From assembly GCA_031255235.1 (NCBI GenBank), contig JAIRSX010000083.1:1-12458 (forward strand): 12,458 bases of DNA. The letters run 5' to 3'. Each line of letters begins with the position of its first letter. Within the stretch, counting starts at the first letter, position 1. A program made the position numbers and the translations under genes. Below are positions 1 to 8,173 of this stretch, piece by piece. The DNA comes from Rickettsiales bacterium (GTDB taxonomy: Bacteria > Pseudomonadota > Alphaproteobacteria > Rickettsiales > UBA1997). Under the pieces are notes generated by a model that made no database searches, was not told where the DNA came from, and saw only the letters and a list, made by a program, of their open reading frames with translations.

Positions 1-3000
1 TAACATACTCTATAAGAAAGAGCCGCTTTTATAGACATATAGAAGACTATGTTAAAGAAACTCAAATCAGTAATTGTTAGTATTTGTTCCAATGCGATAC
101 CGAGAATATTATTTATCCATTTATCAAACATTTTCTTTGTTTTGTTAAACAGAAGAAAGCAAAGGAACACCGGACCGAAACCGAGTAAAATAGTTATCAT
201 TAACTGCGCACAGATATATTCCACAATAATTGTTATAGAGGCAAATACATAGGTAACAAAAGCGCTATAAATTAACATCACATATAACCAACCAAAAAAG
301 CTTACAAACAATAAACCAAAAACTTTATACGTTGTTTCGGCAGAAAATAACAATGAGATATTTTTTTCAAAGGAAGAGAATAAAATACTTCTATCAGTAA
401 AATCATTTGCTTTAAAGGCAAGTGCAACATCACCAGTTTGATCAAAAGCACTGGTAAGAGCATATGTCATCCAAGTTACACCATCGGTAAAAAATCTAAC
501 TACAAATTTTTCATAATAAAACCAACCAGAACTTCCAACAAAAAGATATATAATACCTATTTTGACTGTTATATTCATAAGTTCTTTATTATTGATCTTT
601 GTCATACCAGCAAGTGATAGCAAGCCATAAAAAGTAAACATTATAACCAATAAATTTTTTAAAATAGTCTGATAAAAACTACTTGTAATTGTTTTTATGT
701 AAAATCTCTTAACGAAACCACCATTATTATTGACAACTCTACATTGGGCATACTTTTGTTCTGAATTTAATTTAGAACAATCTCTATAACAACCAGGATC
801 CCCACTATCATTGCATTTTAAACCAAATGTATCGTCAAGTGCCATAGAATCATTATCCATTACCGATGTATATACACCACAAGCATTTGTAAAAACATTA
901 CTTTGGCAAAGATTAACACAATTCGCATCCCCACTCTTACAAACTGGACCGTAACTATTGTCACCAGTAAAAATAGCACACTGTCCTGTAAGCCCTACCG
1001 TATCATCAGTACAAGGAACTAATTGTGGAGCAGCCGCATTAACACCGGTTGTTATTTCATAACATAAATTGTCACCACCAGTACACCCAATTCTCCACCC
1101 ACCGCCTCTAAACTTGACACAATCATCTCTCGCAGGATTACCATCACCACAGCGAACGTATTGTAAATTAGTATCAGTACTACCAACTGTAGTCATTATC
1201 TGCATATTTTTTCCTTCAAACGCTTCCAACGTTGGCAAAATAATATACTTAATAATAAGACCAGAGGCAGATGACGTCATATATGTCATTTTATTCGTAT
1301 CAAGTAATTCTGCATTTGAACCAGAAGAACGTTCTCTAAAATTTCTTTGAGCTTTTAAAGTAACAAAATAGTCACCTATATTTTCTTTATACATATCATA
1401 ACACACCCCACCATTTCCAACTCTAGTTTGAACTTCAATAGGCTTGTTATAATCAATAGATGAATCAACCACAGCTGCTGTTCTAACCCATTTTTGGCTA
1501 TTGGCAGATATAGAACAAGTAGTATAAACGGAATCACCACTGTTAAGTAGATCGAAGTTGGGGCAAGATTCTTCTATATAATAGCAATAAGAATCTTTTG
1601 CCATCCTGTTACCTGTTGGAATCTTACCATAAATATAAGATATTATTGCATTGTTATTAGCATTATTCCCAGCAACATATACATAACTTGTATTGTTATT
1701 ACCTGTTTTTGTGCTAGTGTCACAAGGTTTACTATAACAAAATTGATTATTGGTATGACAAAGATCATTACATACGTTATTACCATCATCAGGACAAGTT
1801 GTTTGCACGTAATTACAGATTATACCACTATCTTTGCTGCTATTTGGAATTCCACCATTATTGGTATTTGTGTAAGTAACATTATTAAATTTATATGTAG
1901 TCGGACATTTGGCTGTCTTCTTTAGAAAGATACAATAATATTTGTCAGTACTTTCATCATAATATTTATGACTATGCTCATAATCACTATGCACAGCAGA
2001 ACAGTCTTCGACATCTTTACCGCCACTTTCATATCTCAATATTAAATTACCACTTCCAGAAAATCCTGAAGCATTCTCTGCGTTAGCCACCGTTACTACC
2101 AAACCATCGCCCCCTATTTCCCTTAAATCAAGTAACTCCTTGGCACGCGGTTTTAATACTGTCCTGTCCTCATATAAAACTTCTCTATCTACAGATACAG
2201 ACTTATTGTAAGTGGAACGACCAGATTTTCTTAACCATTGCGTACCATGATCAACACAAGTACCAATATCTTTGGTATTAGGATCAATCTCAAAAGAAGG
2301 ACAAGTCCTCTCCAAATAATAACAATAATCTTCCTTAAACATTCTATTAGTCTCTGGTATTTTACCATAAATATAATCTATTTTAGAAGCGGAATCCACC
2401 TCAGATTCAACATCTTTATATGATCCTCCCTTATCCGGACAAATACTTCTTCTGTAGCAAAATTCACTATTAGTGTGACAAGAACTATCGCACCTCATAT
2501 CACCTTTATCAACACATCTCGGTGTATTGTAATTACAGGTTACATTTACTCCACTAACCGATGGAACATTATTTATATCACTATTTGTATAGGTAACACC
2601 TTCATAAGAATATGATGCGGGACACCTAGCAGATCCATTTGAAGATTCCTTACCACTCAAATCGATAATCCATGTTGGTCTTACAGTTTTCAATTCCTTT
2701 CTTGGTTCATAAAGAAAAGCCTTATCTTTTGTTTTAGTTTTAGAGGTATCTGAATCAGGTAAAGTATAATGACATTTATTATCTTTTCCGTATTCAACAT
2801 TGTAACCATTAACAGTACTACAAAAAGCCACCCCATTACCGCCCACAGGATCTTTTACAAGAGAATATAATTTTGTAGTTGCTTCAAAACCGCAACCTTT
2901 AACATAAACACCATCCACAGCAGTAGAAGGATATTCTTCACTAAAATCTGTATTAGGGCATTTATAATAAGTAACATCGGCATAAACTTCTTGATCGTTA

Positions 3001-5948
3001 CGACAAGTAGATTCAGAAGCATATTTTTTGTCAATTATTTTAAAGAAAAGTCTCAAATTTTCATATTTAAAACCAGATAAATCGTTGAAAAGAACAGAGT
3101 CAAAAACATATTGTAGTTGACCATTATCAGACACTAGTCTTCCATTCACAATTTTATAGCCAGTATCATTAATAAAATCACCATATCCAGCAGAATTTGA
3201 TTTATCTAAATTATATTTGATTATATGCTGATAGGCATTACTTTTCCTATCCCAATCCTTATCTGCAACGACAATTGCCATCTGCTCTCCACCATCGAAT
3301 GCTTTTGCTACTGAATATGATAACGTATAATCACCACTAACACTACTTTCAGTTTCACTACTAAAATCGAAATTATCGTCATGTCTTAAAGACAAAAACT
3401 GAATGGAACTTAGACTGCTAACTGGTAAAGCTGTCGTACCGGAAGTATATAAAAATTCAGTATAAGCACCATTAATATCTTTCTTAGAAGAGTCCAATAC
3501 CAACGATTCCAATGAAAAATAATTACCGGTTCTTCCATTTATGTTACCAATTTTTACGGCACCCATAGCATCGTCAGTACCGACTGTCTTCGGATCAAAA
3601 GAAGATACCTTACCAATATAATTTTCCAAATCATAGCATTGAACAATACCAGGAACACTAATTTCAGGCTCTATATTTAACACATTTTTAGAACATATCT
3701 CACAAGATTCGAGTACAATGTTCGGAGCAGGTTTTCCTTCGTCATTATAGGAATATATTAAGTTACCGCCATCATCTCTCAAAGGATAAGGGCAAAGATT
3801 TTGTCTGGTAATATCATTCATCTCTTTTTCTTTCACGTCAACAAAATAAATTTGATAATTGACCTCTTTTTCGCTAAAAATATCACTCCAGTTTTCTCCT
3901 TCCATTGCTTCACCATCAACCTGTTTTTTATAGCATCCCCCAGGACATACCATTATATTTGCACCTCTTCTCTTAGAGCTAAAATTACCTTCTTTAATAG
4001 TTTTGGGAGAATCAGGAGGTATGTTAAGTCCATTACATTTTTCGTACTTACCACCACCGGAGTTACACATATCAGGTTTATCACAATCCTCGTCGTATTT
4101 ACCATCAGAGAGGAGACAGCTACCATCATTTCTGTCACCCTTACAAATTTCTTCGTATTCTTTTTTACAATAAAACTCTCCACTTGGATCTGCCATTTTT
4201 TTGCAACTTGGATTATCAAATTTTTCCTCCGCAAAACCCTTACATAAAAGAGCTGGTCTTGGGGTAACAGTAATAACTAAATTTCTAAAATCATTCGGTT
4301 TCTCAATTAAAGTACCATTTGGAGTAGACCCATTAGAGCCTTCAAAAAACCAATTTGATTCTTCAAAAAGCATAACCTGACCCTTCCGAACATAAATAAG
4401 TTTGCCGGAAACAGATTTTGTCCAAGCCGACGAAGACACATCAATTTTGCTAGACGTTTCTTCGATATGGGACTCCTTTCCAGCAACACCAATAACCTCT
4501 GGATTAAGTATTTTATATGAAAATTGAGCTGAAGATGTTCCACTGCTAAAATTTTTAAACTCTACAAAACCAGATGTTTGGAATTTCACAAAATTCAATG
4601 GAACGAACAAAACTTTGATGTTGCCTGTACACCCATTTCTACTGAAAGAAACAGATTTAGCCGAAGAGGAACTTTTTATGCTATCATAGTTATATATTTT
4701 GTGTGTATTTCCATCCATAATAAATGACCAATCTTTGTTAGTTGATAGAGAATTATTGTTGCCATCAACATTCAAACTACAACCAATAGGTGCATTATAC
4801 ATTATTTTATATGGATATTCTGATTTAAAGACTTTGGGTTCATCACTATTTAATGTATATGCCTTCGGAACAGCATTTTTTGAATCATCTATTGTCCCAT
4901 CTGTTTTAAATGGTTGAGAAGTTATAAAATTATAGTTGTCTGGAACTACAACTTGTCCAACAATATCTATTGAAGTAGCATCAGAAAAACTATAATAACT
5001 TTCATTTGTCGTTTTTTGCATACCGCAATTGGTATTACAACTTACTGCACAATAACCGTTTACACAACTTATATAATTGTCTTTGATTGAATCAAAACTC
5101 AGACTTGGTCCATAGTAATTTCCCAAATAATCTACCACGGCATTATGTGGAAGATTTTTAACATAAACAACTGCTCTCCTTAAAGAATTAATCCTTTTTT
5201 TAACGTCCTCATATGGAAAATCTTCCGAATCACTCACATTTGTGGTAACTGAAAACAAAACGCCTGAATCCAAATATAAATCAGAGATTTGTAAACCATT
5301 TTCTTTGGCATCAAAAGAATATTTTTTCTCCATAAGTGGCTGTAAGGTGATCTTACCCTTTACCCTAATATCCATAGATTGCCCTTCTCCTATCTTGATG
5401 TTACCAACATCCATCATTCTCCAACCCGGCTCATACCTGTCATAATTATAAGTGGTGTCAGCAGTATCATTAGCATTACATTCCGTAATACATTCAGCAA
5501 GACCATTATCAAAAAACTCCTGAAGAATTTTCGTCCTAGCAATCGGTGAACTGCCACAGTTATCAGAAAACGAAACATCGGTAGTATATTTTGCTCTCCT
5601 TTCATCTTCCGATAAAGATAAAATATTAAAAATATCATTATATGTGGAATCTTTTGATATAGTCAAATCACACCTCTCTCTACTCAAAGAACTAAATTTA
5701 GTTCCACCACTAATTCTTTTTGTAGCATCTGTACTTCTTCCAACACCAAGACAAATCTCGACTCTTTCATCCCCAACAAGAGAACCACCAGTGGTATCAA
5801 TACCACAAATATCATTCCTTGACAAAACCTTAAAAGAAACCTTATCCCACTCCCCAAAATCGTCCGCCTCAATACAACCCCTTCCATCACAAGAAACAAG
5901 AACAATGAACAAAAGAAATAAGTATATCTTTTTTTTATATTTTGACAT
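1..5948 (-). CDS. virB6: Giant VirB6-like T4SS inner-membrane protein with lipoprotein signal (partial; stop lies beyond left edge)
   Basis: The frame starts at ATG 5948-5946 and stays open for 1982 codons to the window edge; I checked every codon and saw no stop. Residues 1-20 are a basic start, a hydrophobic stretch and a lipobox L-V-S-C20, so export and lipidation are likely. Residues ~21-1740 are a cysteine-rich region, with a Cys cluster from C569 to about 660, a CYDLENY segment at C771, and a duplicated Cys-rich module at ~1107-1256 and ~1346-1509. From about residue 1743 the protein becomes polytopic, with several hydrophobic helices and the segment LLGFGPVFLCFLLF followed by K-x-x-F-D-K-W, which fits the VirB6/TrbL core. 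VirB6 forms part of the inner-membrane channel of VirB/D4 T4SS. Rickettsiales carry several enlarged VirB6 copies, normally in a virB3-virB4-virB6 operon. Here virB3/virB4 are not immediately upstream, so this copy heads its own transcript. Function by family is confident; the ectodomain's role is unknown. Confidence 0.9.
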   Translation of the reverse strand, partial: MSKYKKKIYLFLLFIVLVSCDGRGCIEADDFGEWDKVSFKVLSRNDICGIDTTGGSLVGDERVEICLGVGRSTDATKRISGGTKFSSLSRERCDLTISKDSTYNDIFNILSLSEDERRAKYTTDVSFSDNCGSSPIARTKILQEFFDNGLAECITECNANDTADTTYNYDRYEPGWRMMDVGNIKIGEGQSMDIRVKGKITLQPLMEKKYSFDAKENGLQISDLYLDSGVLFSVTTNVSDSEDFPYEDVKKRINSLRRAVVYVKNLPHNAVVDYLGNYYGPSLSFDSIKDNYISCVNGYCAVSCNTNCGMQKTTNESYYSFSDATSIDIVGQVVVPDNYNFITSQPFKTDGTIDDSKNAVPKAYTLNSDEPKVFKSEYPYKIMYNAPIGCSLNVDGNNNSLSTNKDWSFIMDGNTHKIYNYDSIKSSSSAKSVSFSRNGCTGNIKVLFVPLNFVKFQTSGFVEFKNFSSGTSSAQFSYKILNPEVIGVAGKESHIEETSSKIDVSSSAWTKSVSGKLIYVRKGQVMLFEESNWFFEGSNGSTPNGTLIEKPNDFRNLVITVTPRPALLCKGFAEEKFDNPSCKKMADPSGEFYCKKEYEEICKGDRNDGSCLLSDGKYDEDCDKPDMCNSGGGKYEKCNGLNIPPDSPKTIKEGNFSSKRRGANIMVCPGGCYKKQVDGEAMEGENWSDIFSEKEVNYQIYFVDVKEKEMNDITRQNLCPYPLRDDGGNLIYSYNDEGKPAPNIVLESCEICSKNVLNIEPEISVPGIVQCYDLENYIGKVSSFDPKTVGTDDAMGAVKIGNINGRTGNYFSLESLVLDSSKKDINGAYTEFLYTSGTTALPVSSLSSIQFLSLRHDDNFDFSSETESSVSGDYTLSYSVAKAFDGGEQMAIVVADKDWDRKSNAYQHIIKYNLDKSNSAGYGDFINDTGYKIVNGRLVSDNGQLQYVFDSVLFNDLSGFKYENLRLFFKIIDKKYASESTCRNDQEVYADVTYYKCPNTDFSEEYPSTAVDGVYVKGCGFEATTKLYSLVKDPVGGNGVAFCSTVNGYNVEYGKDNKCHYTLPDSDTSKTKTKDKAFLYEPRKELKTVRPTWIIDLSGKESSNGSARCPASYSYEGVTYTNSDINNVPSVSGVNVTCNYNTPRCVDKGDMRCDSSCHTNSEFCYRRSICPDKGGSYKDVESEVDSASKIDYIYGKIPETNRMFKEDYCYYLERTCPSFEIDPNTKDIGTCVDHGTQWLRKSGRSTYNKSVSVDREVLYEDRTVLKPRAKELLDLREIGGDGLVVTVANAENASGFSGSGNLILRYESGGKDVEDCSAVHSDYEHSHKYYDESTDKYYCIFLKKTAKCPTTYKFNNVTYTNTNNGGIPNSSKDSGIICNYVQTTCPDDGNNVCNDLCHTNNQFCYSKPCDTSTKTGNNNTSYVYVAGNNANNNAIISYIYGKIPTGNRMAKDSYCYYIEESCPNFDLLNSGDSVYTTCSISANSQKWVRTAAVVDSSIDYNKPIEVQTRVGNGGVCYDMYKENIGDYFVTLKAQRNFRERSSGSNAELLDTNKMTYMTSSASGLIIKYIILPTLEAFEGKNMQIMTTVGSTDTNLQYVRCGDGNPARDDCVKFRGGGWRIGCTGGDNLCYEITTGVNAAAPQLVPCTDDTVGLTGQCAIFTGDNSYGPVCKSGDANCVNLCQSNVFTNACGVYTSVMDNDSMALDDTFGLKCNDSGDPGCYRDCSKLNSEQKYAQCRVVNNNGGFVKRFYIKTITSSFYQTILKNLLVIMFTFYGLLSLAGMTKINNKELMNITVKIGIIYLFVGSSGWFYYEKFVVRFFTDGVTWMTYALTSAFDQTGDVALAFKANDFTDRSILFSSFEKNISLLFSAETTYKVFGLLFVSFFGWLYVMLIYSAFVTYVFASITIIVEYICAQLMITILLGFGPVFLCFLLFNKTKKMFDKWINNILGIALEQILTITDLSFFNIVFYMSIKAALSYRVC
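1422..1913 (-). repeat. Intragenic duplication in virB6, copy B (residues ~1346-1509)
   Basis: Copy B starts AKCPTTYKFNNVTYTN and includes CHTNNQFCY, ISYIYGKIPTGNRM, YCYYIEESCPNFD and a Y-N-K-x-x-x-V/E end. These match in order and spacing the copy A segments ARCPASYSYEGVTYTN, CHTNSEFCY, IDYIYGKIPETNRM and YCYYLERTCPSFE. Offset between copies is about 239 residues. Cysteines are conserved between copies. Confidence 0.85.
2181..2630 (-). repeat. Intragenic duplication in virB6, copy A (residues ~1107-1256)
   Basis: First copy of the duplicated Cys-rich module (see copy B at 1422-1913). The segment just before each copy also looks related (F/V-L-Y-E-x-R, then L-K, then I/L-D-L), so the duplicated unit may span the full ~239 residues with a diverged linker. 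Confidence 0.85.
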
Positions 5949-5959
5949 GATATATGTAG

Positions 5960-5987
5960 ATTATACTAATTTTGATATTAAAATCAA
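5960..5987 (-). promoter_or_regulatory. Promoter for virB6
   Basis: On the minus strand, TTGATT (5987-5982), a 16-base spacer and a perfect TATAAT (5965-5960) precede virB6. The predicted start point is near 5953, only ~5 bases before the ATG at 5948, and no Shine-Dalgarno sequence is visible. A second TATAAT lies at 5998-5993 but its best -35 (TTGATA) is 20 bases away. Confidence 0.6.
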
Positions 5988-5990
5988 AAT
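5969..5990. promoter_or_regulatory. 8+8 bp dyad overlapping both divergent -35 boxes (candidate operator)
   Basis: ATTTTGAT (5969-5976), 6 bases, ATCAAAAT (5983-5990) is a perfect inverted repeat. Its left half contributes the -35 of the rightward promoter and its right half the -35 of the leftward virB6 promoter. A dimeric regulator bound here would affect both. The neighbouring MerR-family protein is the obvious candidate; that link is inference. Confidence 0.5.
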
Positions 5991-6000
5991 ATATTATAAG
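5972..6000 (+). promoter_or_regulatory. Promoter for the merR-like/atpR-like pair
   Basis: TTGATA (5972-5977), a 17-base spacer and TATAAG (5995-6000) stand 29 bases before the ATG at 6029. Spacing is optimal and both boxes are close to consensus. Confidence 0.55.
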
Positions 6001-6028
6001 TTTACAAGGTAGAAGTTATATCAATTTG

Positions 6029-6433
6029 ATGGATAAGAAAAGGAGTATTGGATTTGCCGCAAAAGAGATTGGAGTACCTGAACACACGATCAGGTATTGG
6101 GGACAACAATTTCCTGCTTTCGAAACAAAAAATATTGGCAAAAACAATAGACGATATTATCTTGATAAAGATATTGACAATTTCTTAAAACTCAAGTATT
6201 TCTTACATGAAAAGAAGTTCTCTATTGGAGGATTAAAGATTCTTCTACAAGATAATAAAAATTTATTTAAAAAAAATCTTGATGAGTTAAAAAAGATTTC
6301 TCTGTCAGATTTGTCTGACAAAACGGATATTACACCAGAGAAAGAGATTGATTTTGAAATGTTGTCAAACTTGATGCGTGTTCAGGATGAGCTAAGAAAT
6401 TTGTGCTTGAAGGTTGATACGTATATGGATTAA
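6029..6433 (+). CDS. MerR-family transcriptional regulator
   Basis: This is a 134-residue DNA-binding protein. Residues ~5-70 form a MerR-type winged helix: the recognition part reads VPEHTIRYW, followed by RRYYLDKDIDNF (wing and helix) and KFSIGGLKILLQ (second helix-turn-helix pair). The arrangement resembles the short MerR-like regulators common in alphaproteobacteria, which have no metal- or drug-binding cysteines. The C-terminal ~60 residues are charged and probably a dimerisation helix. I chose ATG 6029 because the HTH begins soon after it. A TTG at 5972 would add 19 residues but lies inside the promoter. Only a weak purine stretch (AAGGTAGAAG, from 6006) lies upstream. It is divergent from virB6 and shares the dyad promoter region. 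Two bases separate it from the next gene, so they form an operon. Its target is unknown. Confidence 0.8.
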   Translation: MDKKRSIGFAAKEIGVPEHTIRYWGQQFPAFETKNIGKNNRRYYLDKDIDNFLKLKYFLHEKKFSIGGLKILLQDNKNLFKKNLDELKKISLSDLSDKTDITPEKEIDFEMLSNLMRVQDELRNLCLKVDTYMD

Positions 6434-6435
6434 TT

Positions 6436-6687
6436 ATGTTAAAGCTACTTCTTGTTGGTCTTTTGCTCGGCATTGTAAATACTTTAGTATTGAAACTTAC
6501 AATAAAGAAAATGACATCTATGAAAAAATATTATCTGTTTTTTGTGAGTTTTTTTTGTAGAATGTTTTTTATTGGAACAGTGTTTTATATTTTTCTTGAT
6601 AAAAGTTACTTAAATGCAATTTTTATGCTGTTGGGTTTTTCGGTGGCAAAATTTATCTTTCTTTTAAAGGAAAAGACAAAACATTAA
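6436..6687 (+). CDS. Small three-helix membrane protein, AtpR/ATP synthase subunit I-like
   Basis: This is an 83-residue hydrophobic protein with three predicted membrane helices (~1-22, ~32-54, ~60-78) separated by short basic loops. An arginine inside the second helix (FFCRMFFIGTVFY) and LLGFSVAKF in the third resemble the AtpR / ATP synthase I family. Those proteins assist assembly or ion supply of F- or N-type ATPase rotors. No ATPase genes are in the window, so the role is uncertain. The ATG lies 2 bases after the merR-like stop, indicating translational coupling; no clear Shine-Dalgarno is present. It could equally be an unrelated small membrane protein. Confidence 0.55.
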   Translation: MLKLLLVGLLLGIVNTLVLKLTIKKMTSMKKYYLFFVSFFCRMFFIGTVFYIFLDKSYLNAIFMLLGFSVAKFIFLLKEKTKH

Positions 6688-6697
6688 ACAAAAGTTT

Positions 6698-6739
6698 CTA
6701 GTTAAACTTAAACAATGAGAATTACATCTTTTTAACTAG
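6698..6739. terminator. Inverted repeat between convergent genes, possible terminator
   Basis: CTAGTTAAA (6698-6706) pairs with TTTAACTAG (6731-6739); the loop is 24 bases. It lies where the atpR-like gene and the DUF3781 gene meet tail to tail. The right arm is within the last codons of DUF3781. On the minus strand T-rich sequence follows, so it may end the tolA-DUF3781 transcript. The stem is AT-rich and the loop long, so this is weak. Confidence 0.3.
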
Positions 6740-6955
6740 TTTATGAGTAGTTATAATAGCATTTATAGTCAAAACATAATCATCACCATAAACATACCAA
6801 TTTTTACCTTTGCGAATAAATGTTCCTTTATTGGTATCAGAAATAGCCGATTTGCACCATGAAACAACATCATTTATTTCCAACCCAAGATTGTGTTTTA
6901 TACGTTTCTCACCAAGCATAGTTGTGTGCAAAGATTCGATTGGTATATTTTCCAT
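6722..6955 (-). CDS. DUF3781 domain protein
   Basis: This 77-residue protein spans one small domain. The pattern LHTTMLGEKRIKHNLGL, then DVVSWCK, RKGKNWYVYGDDY and a terminal TINAIITTHK matches my memory of DUF3781, a family of unknown biochemical function. No signal peptide or membrane segment is visible, so it is probably cytoplasmic. The ATG (6955-6953) lies 3 bases after the stop of the tolA-like gene, so the two are co-transcribed. No functional link to Tol is known. The length agrees with a complete single-domain member. Confidence 0.75.
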   Translation of the reverse strand: MENIPIESLHTTMLGEKRIKHNLGLEINDVVSWCKSAISDTNKGTFIRKGKNWYVYGDDYVLTINAIITTHKLVKKM

Positions 6956-6958
6956 GAT

Positions 6959-8086
6959 TTATTCCAAATTATTACTATCAAAAACAAATGCCATTTTTTT
7001 CCACAGACTATATTTATTGATTGGCATTCCTCTTAGAGGACTACAAAAAGTAAGGGCAGTTTTTACATTGTCAAGAGCAATTAAAAAATCCTTATCTTTT
7101 TGATTGGTATTTTCAATATAAATACTATCCAAATCAATTATACCACTCTTTTTGACGTCAATAATGATATTTACAACGATCTTACTGTCTTGTCTGCTTT
7201 TAAGAATGGCATTTTTATAGCAATTCTTTATTTGCTGTATTATATTCACTCTTTCTCTCAAAGAAAGAGAAATCCTTGAGGATTCACCGCCACTAATCTC
7301 CTTAATTTTTTTTATATCATCTTTGGTAAAAATTTCGTCTTCTTTTATGTGTTTCAAATTATCGTCAATTTTATTTTGGCTTATAAATACCTGAAGAGCA
7401 ATTTCGTCTATCTCATCGATAATGTCTTCTTTATTAGTAGTATTGGTAGTATTAGTTTTAGAGTCTTTACTGGCAACATCAATTTTAGCATTTGTTTTTG
7501 TTGCAGCTTTTTTATTATCATTTTTCTTTTCTAATACCACTTTTGTTTTTGCTCTTTCCAATGCGGATTGAACATTTTTGATTGTGGTTCTTTCTTTTAA
7601 ATTCTCTTTTGGTATTGCCCCTCTTTCTTTCATTTTTTTTCTTATTTCCTCTTTTTTCAAAAAATCTTTCATTAAAGTATCTTTATCTGCTTTATTTAAT
7701 TTGTGTTCCGCAACGTATACCGGACTAAAATGATAAGAAAAGTCATTGGTAGATGCTTCCTCTTCTTCAACAACATCCTTTCGTATAACTTTGTTGCTTT
7801 TTTCATATTGTTTTAGAGTTTGTTCTATAGTTTTATTATTTTTTATTTTTTTATACAGATCCATCTTTTGTTCCAATGTCATACCTTTAGTCATCTCATT
7901 TTCTGCATCTGTTTTGATATCTTTGATGTCATCAATGATTTTATCATCGATGAAATTTAGCACCATTGGGGTTACATCTGCCCTTACGAAAGAAACTTTT
8001 TTGTTTTCAAGATTAACTGTTGACACAAATACCAAGGCAATCAACATTAAATGAAAAAAAATAGAATACAACAAGTTTCTTACCAT
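6959..8086 (-). CDS. tolA: TolA-like envelope protein (TonB/TolA C-terminal fold)
   Basis: This 375-residue protein has the TolA layout. A short cytoplasmic start and one membrane anchor (residues ~5-23, LYSIFFHLMLIALVFVSTV) precede a long charged Lys/Glu/Asp-rich middle (~30-270), probably helical or extended. The C-terminal domain (~280-375) contains RERVNIIQQIKNCYKN, alternating strand-like segments (VVNIIIDVKKSGII), then SPLRGMPINKYSLWKKM and an FDS end. TolA links the TolQR proton-driven motor to TolB/Pal and stabilises the outer membrane during division. tolQ, tolR and tolB are absent from the window. It is followed by DUF3781. ATG 8086 is preceded by only a poor ribosome site. TonB is the main alternative, but the long charged middle without a proline-rich stretch favours TolA. 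Confidence 0.7.
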   Translation of the reverse strand: MVRNLLYSIFFHLMLIALVFVSTVNLENKKVSFVRADVTPMVLNFIDDKIIDDIKDIKTDAENEMTKGMTLEQKMDLYKKIKNNKTIEQTLKQYEKSNKVIRKDVVEEEEASTNDFSYHFSPVYVAEHKLNKADKDTLMKDFLKKEEIRKKMKERGAIPKENLKERTTIKNVQSALERAKTKVVLEKKNDNKKAATKTNAKIDVASKDSKTNTTNTTNKEDIIDEIDEIALQVFISQNKIDDNLKHIKEDEIFTKDDIKKIKEISGGESSRISLSLRERVNIIQQIKNCYKNAILKSRQDSKIVVNIIIDVKKSGIIDLDSIYIENTNQKDKDFLIALDNVKTALTFCSPLRGMPINKYSLWKKMAFVFDSNNLE

Positions 8087-8101
8087 CTGCTTAAAGATAG
8101 A

Positions 8102-8148
8102 AATTTTAAAATAAAAAACAATATTTTAGTTTGTCGCGACAAGCAATT
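8102..8148 (-). promoter_or_regulatory. Candidate tolA promoter containing a 12-bp palindrome
   Basis: On the minus strand TTGCTT, a 17-base spacer and TATTGT precede tolA. The spacer and -35 overlap a perfect palindrome, TTGTCGCGACAA (8131-8142), which is conspicuously GC-rich at its centre compared with the AT-rich surroundings. This looks like an operator for a dimeric repressor, but the regulator is unknown. Confidence 0.4.
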
Positions 8149-8173
8149 TATCTAACTATTGTAATAGACAATT

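Noticed and set aside
1422..2630. CRISPR-like or insertion-sequence explanation for the repeats in virB6
   Set aside because: Similarity is at protein level, in frame, and diverged at DNA level; there are no spacers, terminal inverted repeats or transposase.
49..5905. Many short plus-strand and out-of-frame minus-strand reading frames across the left half
   Set aside because: They lie antisense to or out of phase with the intact 1982-codon virB6 frame and have shadow-like composition.
5942..5967. Perfect TTGACA at 5942-5947 with TATACT at 5962-5967 as a rightward promoter
   Set aside because: The spacer is only 14 bases; TTGATA/TATAAG at 5972-6000 has a 17-base spacer. TTGACA here overlaps the virB6 start by chance.
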